Assembly: GCF_001730685.1 (NCBI RefSeq)
Contig: NZ_MDJR01000006.1
Location: forward strand, 1-64,000
Reading direction: 5' to 3'
DNA: 64,000 nt
Origin: Caloranaerobacter ferrireducens
Lineage (GTDB): Bacteria > Bacillota > Clostridia > Tissierellales > Thermohalobacteraceae
Each line of letters starts with the position of its first letter. The stretch's first letter is position 1. Position numbers and translations under genes: made by a program. Under the pieces are notes generated by a model that worked only from the letters and a program-made list of their open reading frames with translations, made no database searches and was not told the origin of the DNA. Positions 18,599 to 27,681 of the stretch are shown here, piece after piece.

Positions 18599-20414
18599 AC
18601 TCCATAGTAAATATTTCTTCAAATTCTTTAGCATCAAGCGTTTCTTTTTCCAATAGAGCCTCTGCTACTCTATGAAGCTTATCTATATTTTCTTTTAATA
18701 AGTCCTCAGCTGTATGATAAGCCTTATCTATTATACTTCTCATTTCCCTATCTATAGCAGCTGCTACTTCTTCACTATAATTTCTGCTTCTAGTTAAATC
18801 TCTTCCTAAGAAAACTTCATCTGTATCTGTACCATATGTCATAGGTCCCAATTTTTCACTCATACCATAATGTGTTACCATATCTCTTGCTATCTTAGTA
18901 GCTCGCTCTAGATCATTCTGAGCTCCTGTACTAATATCATCTAAAACTAATTTTTCAGCTACTCTACCACCAAGAAGATGTACTAATGTCTCTTCCATTT
19001 CTGTTTTAGACATATAATATTTGTCTTCTTTAGGTAGTATCATTGTAAACCCACCGGCTCTGCCTCTTGGAATAATACTTATTAAATGAACCGGATCTGT
19101 ATTAGGTAATAATCTCGCTACAACAGCATGCCCAGCTTCATGATACGCTGTAAGCTTTCTTTCTTTTTCACTTATTACTCTACTTTTCTTTTCAGGTCCT
19201 GCTATCACCTTAGTTATAGCTTCTTCAATTAATTCCATCGGTATTTTCTTTAGATTTTTTCTTGCAGTCAATAGTGCTGCCTCATTTAATAAATTTTCCA
19301 AATCAGCTGGAGTAAATCCAGGAGTTCTTCTTGCTACAACTTTAAGATCAACATCATCATCTAGCGGTTTACCTCTAGTGTGTACTCTTAAAATAGCTTC
19401 TCTACCTTTAATGTCTGGTACCCCCACATAAACTTGTCTATCAAATCTTCCTGGCCTTAAAAGTGCAGGGTCTAATATATCAGGTCTGTTTGTAGCTGCT
19501 ATAACAATAATCCCTTCATTTACACCAAAACCATCCATTTCAACAAGAAGCTGATTCAAAGTTTGCTCTCTTTCATCATGTCCTCCACCTAATCCAGCAC
19601 CTCTTCTTCTACCAACAGCATCTATCTCATCAATAAAAACTATGCAAGGAGCGTTCTTTTTTGCTTGTTCAAATAAATCCCTTACCCTTGAAGCACCTAC
19701 TCCTACGAACATCTCAACGAAATCAGAACCACTTATACTAAAAAAAGGTACGCCTGCTTCTCCTGCAACAGCTCTAGATAAATATGTTTTACCAGTACCA
19801 GGAGGACCAACCATTAAAATTCCTTTAGGTATTCTAGCACCTAATTCAATATACTTTCTTGGATTTTTAAGAAAATCTACTACTTCTTTAAGCTCTTCTT
19901 TTTCTTCTTCCAATCCAGCTACATCTTTAAATGTTATCTTCTTTCTATCATCATCTTTATGCAGTCTTGCTCTGCTCTTTCCGAAATTCATAACCTTACT
20001 TCCGCCACCTTGTGACTGCTGCATAAATACAAACCAAAAAACAATAAATATTAGTATCATAAAAATTGTTGGAAGAATATTTAAAAGCCAAGGTGTTTCA
20101 GGTGGTTTTTCACCAGCGTATCTTATCTTATTTTTATCTATTAGGTCCTTTAAATAATCTTCATAAAGGTCTTCCTCTGTCCCTTCTGGAAGTATTAATG
20201 TAAATGCCGTTCCATCTTTCAATTTACCTGTAATTGTACCTTCTTCTCTCACTATAGTAATAGAATCAACATTATTACTTTTTATCTGCTGAACTAATTC
20301 AGTAAAATCAAATTGTTTAACTTCTCCAACTGGTCTATTCAAAAGCTGAACTGCTACTACAATTATTATGAACATCAGTAGATAGAAACTTATTCCTCTG
20401 AAATATCTTTTCAA
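18597..20414 (-). CDS. ftsH: ATP-dependent zinc metalloprotease FtsH
   Basis: A membrane AAA+ protease that degrades misfolded membrane and regulatory proteins. In the 605 residues the order is: TM1 (about 8-24), an extracytoplasmic domain, TM2 (about 107-129), the AAA domain with Walker [19 protein letters not shown] (about 203-220) and [23 protein letters not shown] (about 307-326), then the Zn motif HEAGH (about 427-431). All key residues are intact. It follows hpt and tilS as in Bacillus. Its usual downstream partner coaX has been displaced. Confidence 0.97.
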   Translation of the reverse strand: MKRYFRGISFYLLMFIIIVVAVQLLNRPVGEVKQFDFTELVQQIKSNNVDSITIVREEGTITGKLKDGTAFTLILPEGTEEDLYEDYLKDLIDKNKIRYAGEKPPETPWLLNILPTIFMILIFIVFWFVFMQQSQGGGSKVMNFGKSRARLHKDDDRKKITFKDVAGLEEEKEELKEVVDFLKNPRKYIELGARIPKGILMVGPPGTGKTYLSRAVAGEAGVPFFSISGSDFVEMFVGVGASRVRDLFEQAKKNAPCIVFIDEIDAVGRRRGAGLGGGHDEREQTLNQLLVEMDGFGVNEGIIVIAATNRPDILDPALLRPGRFDRQVYVGVPDIKGREAILRVHTRGKPLDDDVDLKVVARRTPGFTPADLENLLNEAALLTARKNLKKIPMELIEEAITKVIAGPEKKSRVISEKERKLTAYHEAGHAVVARLLPNTDPVHLISIIPRGRAGGFTMILPKEDKYYMSKTEMEETLVHLLGGRVAEKLVLDDISTGAQNDLERATKIARDMVTHYGMSEKLGPMTYGTDTDEVFLGRDLTRSRNYSEEVAAAIDREMRSIIDKAYHTAEDLLKENIDKLHRVAEALLEKETLDAKEFEEIFTME

Positions 20415-20517
20415 CTAGAGTCCTCCTCTCACTGCCCTAAATCTCTCATATTAAAATATTTTACCATAATGGCAATTAAAACACAACAATACCCTAAGGA
20501 GGTTATCTTTTAATTTA

Positions 20518-21054
20518 TTATTCATAAACTTCTTCTTTAAGAACACATACATATGGTAAATTTCTGTATTTTTCATTAAAATCTAATCCGTAACCCACAA
20601 CAAATTCATCTGGTATTGTAAATCCTATATAATCTACTTTAACTTTAGCTTTCCTTCTCTCAGGTTTATCAAGCAAAGTACATATCTTTACACTTCTAGG
20701 GCCTCTAGACTTAAGATTTTCAACTAAATAACTTAAAGTTAATCCTGTATCTATTATATCTTCTACAATCAATACATCTTTACCTTCAATGCTTGAATCT
20801 AAATCCTTTAAAATTCTTACAACTCCTGATGATTGTGTTGATGAACCATAACTAGATACAGCCATAAAATCCATATTTAATGGTAAGTCAATATTTTTAC
20901 ATAAATCTGACATAAACATTACTGCCCCTTTAAGCACACAAATTACAACTAAATCCTTATCCTTATAATCTTTAGTTATCTCTTGACCTAATTCTTTGAT
21001 TCTTTTTTGTAATTCATCTGTTTCAATTAATATTTGGCGAATATCTTGTTTCAT
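20518..21054 (-). CDS. hpt: Hypoxanthine phosphoribosyltransferase
   Basis: Purine salvage: joins hypoxanthine or guanine to PRPP. The 178-residue protein has the PRPP loop DVLIVEDIIDTGLTLSYLVE (about 98-117), the metal/PPi loop CVLKGAVMFMSDL (about 39-51) and the purine-binding KVDYIGFTIPDEFVVGYGLD region. Its first codons overlap the end of tilS by 32 nt in another frame, which suggests translational coupling, a pairing conserved across Firmicutes. Confidence 0.96.
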   Translation of the reverse strand: MKQDIRQILIETDELQKRIKELGQEITKDYKDKDLVVICVLKGAVMFMSDLCKNIDLPLNMDFMAVSSYGSSTQSSGVVRILKDLDSSIEGKDVLIVEDIIDTGLTLSYLVENLKSRGPRSVKICTLLDKPERRKAKVKVDYIGFTIPDEFVVGYGLDFNEKYRNLPYVCVLKEEVYE

Positions 21055-22450
21055 ATAAATCCTCCTTATATTTAATTTGTATCTTTAAAACCCTTTTGGT
21101 TTCAGGTTTAATTTTATAAAGCTCACTTGTTCTATATCCTACAACCCAAATAATATTACAATCATCTACTAAAAGAGGTATTTTATCTCTTATATCTCTA
21201 GGAATTTTTAAATCTATAAAAAAATCTTTTAGTTTCTTTTTTCCTTTCATTCCTAAAGGAAAAAATTTATCTCCAGGTTTTCTATTTCTAATATATAAGT
21301 TTCCATATATTTTATCATAATCAAAGTATTTTATAAACCTATTAGTTTTATTTATATCAACTTCATTAACATCTAATATTTCCGTAATTATTTCAATCTT
21401 TAACTCATCAATTTTTGTTATTTTTTCTATATCAATTATATACTCATAATTTGGTATTTCATCCTTTAAATCTATTTTTTCTACTGTAAAATACCCATAG
21501 CCTATACTAATTTGTATATTTTTAGGTAAATGAATCCTTTTTCCTGTATTATTATTAAACACAAGATTAATAGCGTCATATATATGCTTTTCTTCTATTC
21601 CCTTAATATGTCCTAATAATTTCTCAATAGCTATTCTCAATATCCTTGACTTTATAGAATCATGCTGATCTAAAAATTTTTCTCTACTTATAATGATCTT
21701 ATTTTTAGTCTCTTTATGTATCATTTGCTCATATTTTTCTAGAGCATGCTTTTTTAAAAAATCACTATCTACAGCCATCAATCTCGAAGTTCTATAAATA
21801 GTATCAATAAAATTTTCATTAAAGTTCTCTTTGATAAAAGGAATAAGTTCAAGTCTAATTTTATTTCTACTATAAATCGGTTTAAAATTTGTCTTATCAA
21901 TTCTAACTTCAATATTATTTTCCTTTATATATCTTTCAATCTCATCCCTACTAACATCTAACAATGGCCTTATAACATCCCCATTTTTATAATCCATTCC
22001 CTTTAAACCATCTAATCCTGTTCCCCTTATAAATCTCATCATTAAAGTTTCTGCTTGGTCATTTTTATTATGAGCAACTGCAATCTTACCATTTCCTATC
22101 TGTGATAACACTTGTCTAAAAAAACTATATCTTATCTCTCTACCAGCTTCCTCTTCAGAAAGCCTATTTTCTTTAGCATATTTAGACATATCTACTTTTA
22201 TTGAATAAAAAGGAATTCCTAATTTATCAGCTACTTCCCTTACATATTCTTCGTCTTCGTCCGCTTCTTTACCTCTAACACCATGATTAACATGCGCAAC
22301 ATACAATTTGAAATCAATTTTTTTCTTAGCTTCTCTTAGAACATAAAGAAGAGCCATTGAATCAGGCCCTCCCGAAACACCTACAACAATATTATCTCCT
22401 TTTTCAATTAAGTTGTTTTTTATAATAGTATTTATTACTTTTTCCTTCAT
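21023..22450 (-). CDS. tilS: tRNA(Ile)-lysidine synthetase
   Basis: Modifies the wobble C of the CAU-anticodon tRNA-Ile to lysidine so that it reads AUA. The 475-residue protein has the PP-loop VGVSGGPDSMALLYVL (about 22-37) and the long C-terminal substrate domain (TilS_C) with IRNRKPGDKFFPLGMKGKK. AUA codons are abundant in this AT-rich genome, which fits its essential role. It overlaps hpt and follows yabT by about 70 bp. Confidence 0.95.
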   Translation of the reverse strand: MKEKVINTIIKNNLIEKGDNIVVGVSGGPDSMALLYVLREAKKKIDFKLYVAHVNHGVRGKEADEDEEYVREVADKLGIPFYSIKVDMSKYAKENRLSEEEAGREIRYSFFRQVLSQIGNGKIAVAHNKNDQAETLMMRFIRGTGLDGLKGMDYKNGDVIRPLLDVSRDEIERYIKENNIEVRIDKTNFKPIYSRNKIRLELIPFIKENFNENFIDTIYRTSRLMAVDSDFLKKHALEKYEQMIHKETKNKIIISREKFLDQHDSIKSRILRIAIEKLLGHIKGIEEKHIYDAINLVFNNNTGKRIHLPKNIQISIGYGYFTVEKIDLKDEIPNYEYIIDIEKITKIDELKIEIITEILDVNEVDINKTNRFIKYFDYDKIYGNLYIRNRKPGDKFFPLGMKGKKKLKDFFIDLKIPRDIRDKIPLLVDDCNIIWVVGYRTSELYKIKPETKRVLKIQIKYKEDLYETRYSPNIN

Positions 22451-22483
22451 ATAATCACCTATCTTATTAGCATCTAAAAATTC

Positions 22484-22511
22484 TTTGACTGTCAGCTGTT
22501 AGCTATCAACT
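22484..22511. repeat. Short palindromic GCTGTTAGC tract
   Basis: A run of CTGTCAGCTGTTAGC followed by TATCAACTGTC, rich in inverted half-repeats, lies between yabT and tilS. Similar AGCTGTTAGC tracts occur at 28644, 29010 and 47265. Confidence 0.4.
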
Positions 22512-22523
22512 GTCCTATTTCTA

Positions 22524-23405
22524 TTATACATAAAATTTTATTCCTAAAAATATAGTTAATACAAAAAAACATATACTCGCTATAAATATTAAATTAATAA
22601 CATCATTACTAATTATAGACCTATTATTAACTGATTCAATGAAAAGCATTTTTAATCTTTCTATATAGCAGTTTATATCATTAATTTTATTTAATAAACC
22701 ATCTTTTATAAATATTTTAAGTTTTTCACTTACATTAAGTGAATCTATAATCACTAATACTTCTTTCATAGAAATATGAAAAGGGTCATATTCACGTCTG
22801 GTAATAAGGCATACCATTAACATAGTTGTACTGAAAATCAACCTTTCAATATGTGAATTTTTATTTTCTATTCCCCATGAATTTATATCATATGTAGGAG
22901 TAAATTCTTTGATGCATCCATTTTTTTTAAATACCCCACCAAAATCCACAAACATTACCTTTTTAGTCTTTCTATCTACTATGATATTCTCTAGTTTTAA
23001 ATCTCCATAAATATATCCCATCTGATAAAGTTTGTTTATAAGTCCCGATAATATTAATGATATTCCTAAAACTTCTCTTATACTTAATTTATCTTTATTA
23101 ATAATTTCTTTTAAATTATCTCCTTCTATATACTCCATAACAATGTAGTAATATCTCCTGTTCTTATATACCCAATCATCAATTTCATAAACTTTAGGTA
23201 TATTATTTAATAAGGGGAGTTTTTGTATAATTTCAAATTCTCTAGTTAAAGACATTATATCTTCACTTATTTTCAATGCTTTTACATATCCTCTATAATC
23301 TATAACCTTAAATACTGTACCTACTCCACCCTGACCTATTTTTTCAAGTACTGTATATTCATTTTTATACCATTTACCTTCAATTTTATCTCCTCTCTTA
23401 AGCAT
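22524..23405 (-). CDS. yabT: Serine/threonine protein kinase, YabT-like
   Basis: The 293-residue protein has a kinase domain then one C-terminal transmembrane segment (LIFIASICFFVLTIFLGIKF, about 271-290) and almost nothing after it. The glycine loop is GQGGVGTVFKV (about 23-33), the ATP lysine is in ALKIS, and the DFG motif is VDFGG. The catalytic loop reads YGDLKLENI instead of HRD-x-K, so the Arg is missing and it is a non-RD kinase. In Bacillus YabT acts during sporulation and DNA-damage responses. Its place between yabS and tilS matches Bacillus order. Confidence 0.88.
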   Translation of the reverse strand: MLKRGDKIEGKWYKNEYTVLEKIGQGGVGTVFKVIDYRGYVKALKISEDIMSLTREFEIIQKLPLLNNIPKVYEIDDWVYKNRRYYYIVMEYIEGDNLKEIINKDKLSIREVLGISLILSGLINKLYQMGYIYGDLKLENIIVDRKTKKVMFVDFGGVFKKNGCIKEFTPTYDINSWGIENKNSHIERLIFSTTMLMVCLITRREYDPFHISMKEVLVIIDSLNVSEKLKIFIKDGLLNKINDINCYIERLKMLFIESVNNRSIISNDVINLIFIASICFFVLTIFLGIKFYV

Positions 23406-23429
23406 TCAAACTCCCCCAAAGTTATAAAT

Positions 23430-24146
23430 TTACACTATGTTTGCTGCAAGTATCCCTTTGTTCATTTCTTTTACATCTAATAACATTTCTATAGCCCTTT
23501 GCAGAGCTGGTCCTGTTGGAGTTGTCCCACCTGTAGTTATATTGTTTAGACTTTTCTTTAATTCATCAATATCTTCTGTAAAATCACAAATAGTTTTATA
23601 AAATTCATAATCTGCACCTGGGAAACCTACAACTGCGATTTCTGTTTTACCTTTTCTCTGCTTAAGTATTCTCAATAAATTAATAATGCTATTTCTAGCT
23701 ATACTTACCTTGTTCGTCATACTGCCACTTAAATCAATAACTATACAGCATCTAATGTCCACTTCTTCACCAAGTTTATCAATGACATCAATTATTTTCC
23801 TCCTAGATTCAGGATTAAAATCTTCTAACCCCTCTCCAAGTATATTTTTTAATTCTTTATTTACAGCTTCTTGTATAGTCTTGTGAACTGTTTTTATTGT
23901 TAACATTTCCATAGTTTTCGAAAAACTCTCCAAATCTGTTATTTCCCATATTCCTCCTCCTTGGTTAGCTATCTGTTGAATCTCAGCTAGCGGCTTTTCT
24001 TTTGTCCGATTATTTACTATCCCTATAGTACTTACAATTATCCCCATTTCCTTGGCTTTTTTAGATACCTCGACAGGGTCTATACCTACATTAGATTCCC
24101 CATCACTTACCAATATTATTTGTTTTATTAATCCTTTCTTATCCAT
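23430..24146 (-). CDS. yabS: VWA-domain protein YabS
   Basis: The 238-residue protein has two von Willebrand-like parts: an N-terminal piece beginning with KQIILVSDGESNVG, and a C-terminal one whose MIDAS motif is complete (IDLSGSM, about 140-146, plus TTGGTTPTGPAL). A similar two-part design is seen in Bacillus YabS, so the short N-terminus is not a truncation. The function is not established; the gene sits between spoIIE and the kinase yabT and is expected to be sporulation-linked. Confidence 0.85.
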   Translation of the reverse strand: MDKKGLIKQIILVSDGESNVGIDPVEVSKKAKEMGIIVSTIGIVNNRTKEKPLAEIQQIANQGGGIWEITDLESFSKTMEMLTIKTVHKTIQEAVNKELKNILGEGLEDFNPESRRKIIDVIDKLGEEVDIRCCIVIDLSGSMTNKVSIARNSIINLLRILKQRKGKTEIAVVGFPGADYEFYKTICDFTEDIDELKKSLNNITTGGTTPTGPALQRAIEMLLDVKEMNKGILAANIV

Positions 24147-24268
24147 TTTATTCCTCCTACCGTTTTTTTAGTAATTATTGACAATATAATATTTCGTATT
24201 CATTTTTTACTCCTAAACAACAGTTTGTCCTTAATTATATATATTTTCTTTACTGACTTAATATTCAA

Positions 24269-24338
24269 AACAAAATCTTTAATTTTTAAAAATTTTAAGG
24301 TAGATTTTGTTGAAATCCATAAACGGAAATTATATTTA
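24269..24338 (-). repeat. Partial copy of the 115-bp two-hairpin repeat
   Basis: Only one half is present: AACAAAATC at the left, GATTTTGTTGAAATCCAT, then AAACGGAAATTATATTTA. It is in the minus orientation relative to the copy at 39672. Confidence 0.65.
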
Positions 24339-24347
24339 AATATAAAA

Positions 24348-24367
24348 AAAGCGGCTAATGCCGCTTT
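24348..24367 (-). repeat. Left copy of the terminator hairpin flanking the structured element
   Basis: Hairpin AAAGCGGC-TAAT-GCCGCTTT with eight base pairs, preceded on the plus strand by extra A residues. It duplicates, with two base changes, the hairpin at 24625-24644 at the spoIIE end. Confidence 0.7.
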
Positions 24368-24371
24368 CAAA

Positions 24372-24624
24372 CTGTTGACAAACTTATTCTTTTAAAATAT
24401 TTATGAAAATAAAAGCGAATGCTTGAAAGAATTTAGTTAAAAAAACTTGGTGAAAATTTTCGAGAAAATCCGTGGGCTTAGCAGGACGCTAAGCCAGCAT
24501 CCTACAAAACAGGACGTCTTGATTAGGTGCGTTAGGATTTTCTAAAAATTTGAGCCTTAAGTTTTTTCTAAATTCTTTCGCATGAGCGTTATTTTCATAT
24601 ATAACTTACTTTTTCAATAAACTC
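24372..24624. mobile_element. Structured inverted-repeat element, full copy 1
   Basis: A 253-bp non-coding unit between yabS and spoIIE. Its arms pair over about 70 nt: ATGAAAATAA (from 24403) pairs with TTATTTTCAT (to 24598), continuing through GAATTTAG/TAAATTC and GAAAATCC/GGATTTTC. The inner part holds a perfect 8-bp hairpin GGCTTAGC/GCTAAGCC (24475-24495) and a further stem ATCCTA/TAGGAT. A second copy lies at 53190-53437 and a deletion derivative at 28672. I do not recognise a known family; it has no open frame. Confidence 0.7.
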
Positions 24625-24644
24625 AAAGCGACTAATACCGCTTT
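24625..24644 (-). terminator. Terminator after spoIIE
   Basis: AAAGCG/CGCTTT stem with an 8-nt loop, immediately downstream of the spoIIE stop. It is the right-hand partner of the hairpin at 24348. Confidence 0.65.
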
Positions 24645-24645
24645 T

Positions 24646-27021
24646 TTACCTTCTCTTCCAAACCTTAGTTACAAGAACTGTCATATCATCCTTATTTTTA
24701 TCAGTACTTACTGATTTGGCTATATTAATTATCTCTGTAGCAATTTTTTGAGGGTTAACGCTAGATATACTACTAATAACCTCTGCCATCCATTTTTCTT
24801 TATCATCTACTTTATCATTGGAATCCAAAACACCGTCTGACATCATTATTATTAAATCCCCATCTTCTATATTATCTTCATAGACCTGAAAATCCACATC
24901 TTTTAATATACCTACAGGTAAACTATTAGCATTTATTATATCTACTCTGTCTTTTCTCTTTATAAATGTTGGAGCAGAACCAATTTTAATAAATTGCGCC
25001 TTACCCATATATAAATCTATTATAGTCATATCAACAGTTGAAAACATTTCGTCAGACGATTTTAAAAGTAAAATTGAGTTAATAGTTTTAAGTGCTAATT
25101 CTTTATCAAAACCTGCCTCTAAAAACTTTTCTAGAAGTGAAATAGTAATATTACTTTCTTGATTTGCCTTTCTACCTACTCCCATTCCATCACTTAAAGC
25201 TATAAAATAGTCATTTTCATTCTCACCAAAAGTATAACTATCACCTGAAACATAATTAAATGACTCGTCCCATTTACAAACCTTTGTTATAGCACCAAAT
25301 CTATTTGCTTTTATAAGTTTTAGACTACATCTATTATTCTTTCCAGGTATGCTGCAGCTAAATTTATCTCTAGTTAAATCAAAACCCACGACTTTTGAAA
25401 CAATAGGTATAATATCCTTCAAACATATACCTTTTCCTTTGCAAGACTTTAATTCCAATAAAATTTCAAATTTCCCATCCTGAAATTGTGTGCAATTTAC
25501 TTCTTTTATATCAATTCCATTTTCTTTAAGCTTTAAATAGATTTCTTTCTCTAAATCATCTACAAATCTAATATCTTTATAAATAGTATTTGCCAAATCA
25601 TTTATTATAGTAGCTACTCCTTCTAACTGATCAGTTACTAATTGTCTACTTTCTAAAATCTTCTTCTCCCATCTATGATTAACTCTGTATATATCAAAGA
25701 GGTAATTGCATTTATCTATTATATATTGAGGTTTCAAGCATCTTTTTCTAAAATATTCTGGCAATGAATTTTTATTTATATTTCCATTAAGTTCTATTAA
25801 ACTCATAATATCAAACATAGAATGATATGCAGTGTAAAAATCTTGTTCCCAGCAAAATTTATACATACTACAGTCTTTACAAACATCATTAACTACTTCA
25901 TCTACAAAATTCGATATGTCTTTCTGCTGTGAAAAACTTTTTGTTTCTGCTGCTTTTTTAAACGTTGATGCTAACTCATTAAATACATTAGATACTTCTT
26001 TTAATCTTTTATAAGTTATATCCCTTATTCTTTTACTATATTGTATATTTGAATAAGTCAAACCATTATTCCCAAATATTACTCCATGATTTTTTTCTAT
26101 AGAAATAGCTAATATAAAAAATATAAAAATACCAACTGCAATCTCCTTATATAAAAGCATACTTTCTACAAAACCATTTATATAAAAAGACATTATAGCA
26201 TTTCCTATAATAAACCCTAAACTAGTTCCTAATTTCCCTAAATCCTTAAATAATCCACCTAACAATCCTGAAAAACCGTATACTGAAATAATTAGTGGTA
26301 TATTGTTATTTGACATTCCTGTTATCAAACCAATTGTCACTCCAATAGTAGTTCCAAATGCTGGTCCTTTAAAATAGGCAAATATTAAAATAATAACTAC
26401 TCCAATAATTCTTTTTAAAGATAAATCTAAAATAGTTATATCTCCTAACCCCGAAACAGCTAATGAGATCATTATTGCCCCACTTATAATTTCTTCATTT
26501 GTAAAGACATCACTTAATCTTCTTTCAAAAATAGAAATACTATATGAAAAAATATATGTTAATGTAAATACTATTACACCTTCAAATATCGCCATAATAA
26601 AATCATACATATAAAAGGTACTTATAAGTAATAAAACAGTTTTTGTCATAATTAATAACAGAGGTGACAAAATAGAATATTTTAACGTGTTTACTCTAAT
26701 TCTATTTTTTAAAATTCCATTTAAGAAAAATAATGACCATATTACCACTAAATAATGATATGCACTCATACCATGAATACTTAATATTCCAAGAGACGAA
26801 AGTACTATTATCCCTAAAGCATTACCATATCTAATTAAATACGCCGTTAAAAATGCAATTCCAAAAGGGGTTAATCCATCCATTATAGATGCTCGCGATA
26901 TAAATAATGCTAAAAGACCTATTGCTATATTTTTAAAGTTCAGTTTTAAAACTAAATTCCTTAAAATTTTAAAAAAAGTATTTTCCTCTTTAACCGTAAG
27001 TAATTCAGCTCTGTTTATCAT
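24646..27021 (-). CDS. spoIIE: Stage II sporulation protein E, PP2C phosphatase
   Basis: Dephosphorylates SpoIIAA to free sigma-F in the forespore and binds FtsZ at the polar septum. The 791-residue protein has about ten N-terminal transmembrane segments (residues about 30-310), a central FtsZ/oligomer region with cysteines, and a C-terminal PP2C domain whose metal motifs are FIALSDGMGVGRKANQES (about 602-619) and MMSDGVLDSNDK. Length matches Bacillus SpoIIE. The start is ATG before a run of G. Its promoter has the Spo0A type of long spacer. Confidence 0.95.
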   Translation of the reverse strand: MINRAELLTVKEENTFFKILRNLVLKLNFKNIAIGLLALFISRASIMDGLTPFGIAFLTAYLIRYGNALGIIVLSSLGILSIHGMSAYHYLVVIWSLFFLNGILKNRIRVNTLKYSILSPLLLIMTKTVLLLISTFYMYDFIMAIFEGVIVFTLTYIFSYSISIFERRLSDVFTNEEIISGAIMISLAVSGLGDITILDLSLKRIIGVVIILIFAYFKGPAFGTTIGVTIGLITGMSNNNIPLIISVYGFSGLLGGLFKDLGKLGTSLGFIIGNAIMSFYINGFVESMLLYKEIAVGIFIFFILAISIEKNHGVIFGNNGLTYSNIQYSKRIRDITYKRLKEVSNVFNELASTFKKAAETKSFSQQKDISNFVDEVVNDVCKDCSMYKFCWEQDFYTAYHSMFDIMSLIELNGNINKNSLPEYFRKRCLKPQYIIDKCNYLFDIYRVNHRWEKKILESRQLVTDQLEGVATIINDLANTIYKDIRFVDDLEKEIYLKLKENGIDIKEVNCTQFQDGKFEILLELKSCKGKGICLKDIIPIVSKVVGFDLTRDKFSCSIPGKNNRCSLKLIKANRFGAITKVCKWDESFNYVSGDSYTFGENENDYFIALSDGMGVGRKANQESNITISLLEKFLEAGFDKELALKTINSILLLKSSDEMFSTVDMTIIDLYMGKAQFIKIGSAPTFIKRKDRVDIINANSLPVGILKDVDFQVYEDNIEDGDLIIMMSDGVLDSNDKVDDKEKWMAEVISSISSVNPQKIATEIINIAKSVSTDKNKDDMTVLVTKVWKRR

Positions 27022-27055
27022 TTGAGATCCCCCACCCCATATTTGATTTTCTGTT

Positions 27056-27123
27056 ATTTTATCAAATAAATTATGAGATATTTGTCAATTAGGGTTGTCC
27101 TATTCAAAAAACTTTTTGACAAA
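27056..27123 (-). promoter_or_regulatory. spoIIE promoter with 21-bp spacer and Spo0A-like boxes
   Basis: The minus strand carries TTGACA (27083-27088), a 21-bp spacer and TAAAAT (27056-27061). Known Spo0A-activated sigma-A promoters of spoIIE and spoIIG in Bacillus have the same abnormally long spacing. A TTTGTCAAA on the minus strand (27115-27123) and TTTGTCAAT on the plus strand (27081-27089) match the Spo0A box with one or two changes. Confidence 0.75.
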
Positions 27124-27243
27124 AATTATGCTTCTTTTAGTTGAAATCTAAAAAATGGACATATATTTCATCAGCACATTTTTCTCAAAACACAAAAAAT
27201 TTATATATAATTAGAAACCAAACTTGTTGCTATCAAAATTTTA

Positions 27244-27275
27244 GAAAAAAAAAGCGACTTTAATCTTAAGTCGCT
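27244..27275 (-). terminator. Terminator after divIC
   Basis: AGCGACTT/AAGTCGCT stem with a 7-nt loop, followed in the minus direction by a long T-run. Confidence 0.85.
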
Positions 27276-27297
27276 CTTTGTCATAAATTGGTTATTT

Positions 27298-27618
27298 TTA
27301 GTTGCCAATACCTTTAATAAATTTATTTTTATTTTTCTCCTTATCTATATAAATTATTTCACCAGGTTTAAGCATATTCAATTCTTCTCTAGCAATTTTT
27401 TCAATAAACTCAGGTGTATCAGCATATCTAATTTTATCTTGAAGTTCTGCAATTTCTACGTTCAAACTATTAATCTTATCCTCTTTTGCTTTTCTTTCTT
27501 GTTCTAAATCTCTCATCATTTTTTCCTGATTAAAAAATATAGTACTTAAATAAAATAAACATGCTAATAATAATATGTATCTAAGTCTAAACCTTCTTTT
27601 CTGTTTAGTTTGGCGCAT
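27298..27618 (-). CDS. divIC: Septum formation initiator DivIC/FtsB family protein
   Basis: A bitopic division protein that joins FtsL and DivIB at the septum. The 106-residue protein has a basic head (MRQTKQKRRFRLR), one membrane segment (YILLLACLFYLSTIFF, about 14-29), then a coiled coil (MMRDLEQERKAKEDKINSLN) and the conserved end YADTPEFIEKIAREELNMLK typical of DivIC/FtsB. It lies between yabQ and spoIIE as in Bacillus, so the symbol is by synteny and form. Confidence 0.9.
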   Translation of the reverse strand: MRQTKQKRRFRLRYILLLACLFYLSTIFFNQEKMMRDLEQERKAKEDKINSLNVEIAELQDKIRYADTPEFIEKIAREELNMLKPGEIIYIDKEKNKNKFIKGIGN

Positions 27619-27681
27619 AATAAACCCTCCAACTTTTTCTAAATTATGTATGAATATTTCTATGTATTTTCTTAAAATCCT

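Noticed and set aside
24372-24624. Interpretation of the structured element as a group II intron
   Set aside because: No domain V-like hairpin and no reverse transcriptase frame are present, and the ends are inverted repeats.
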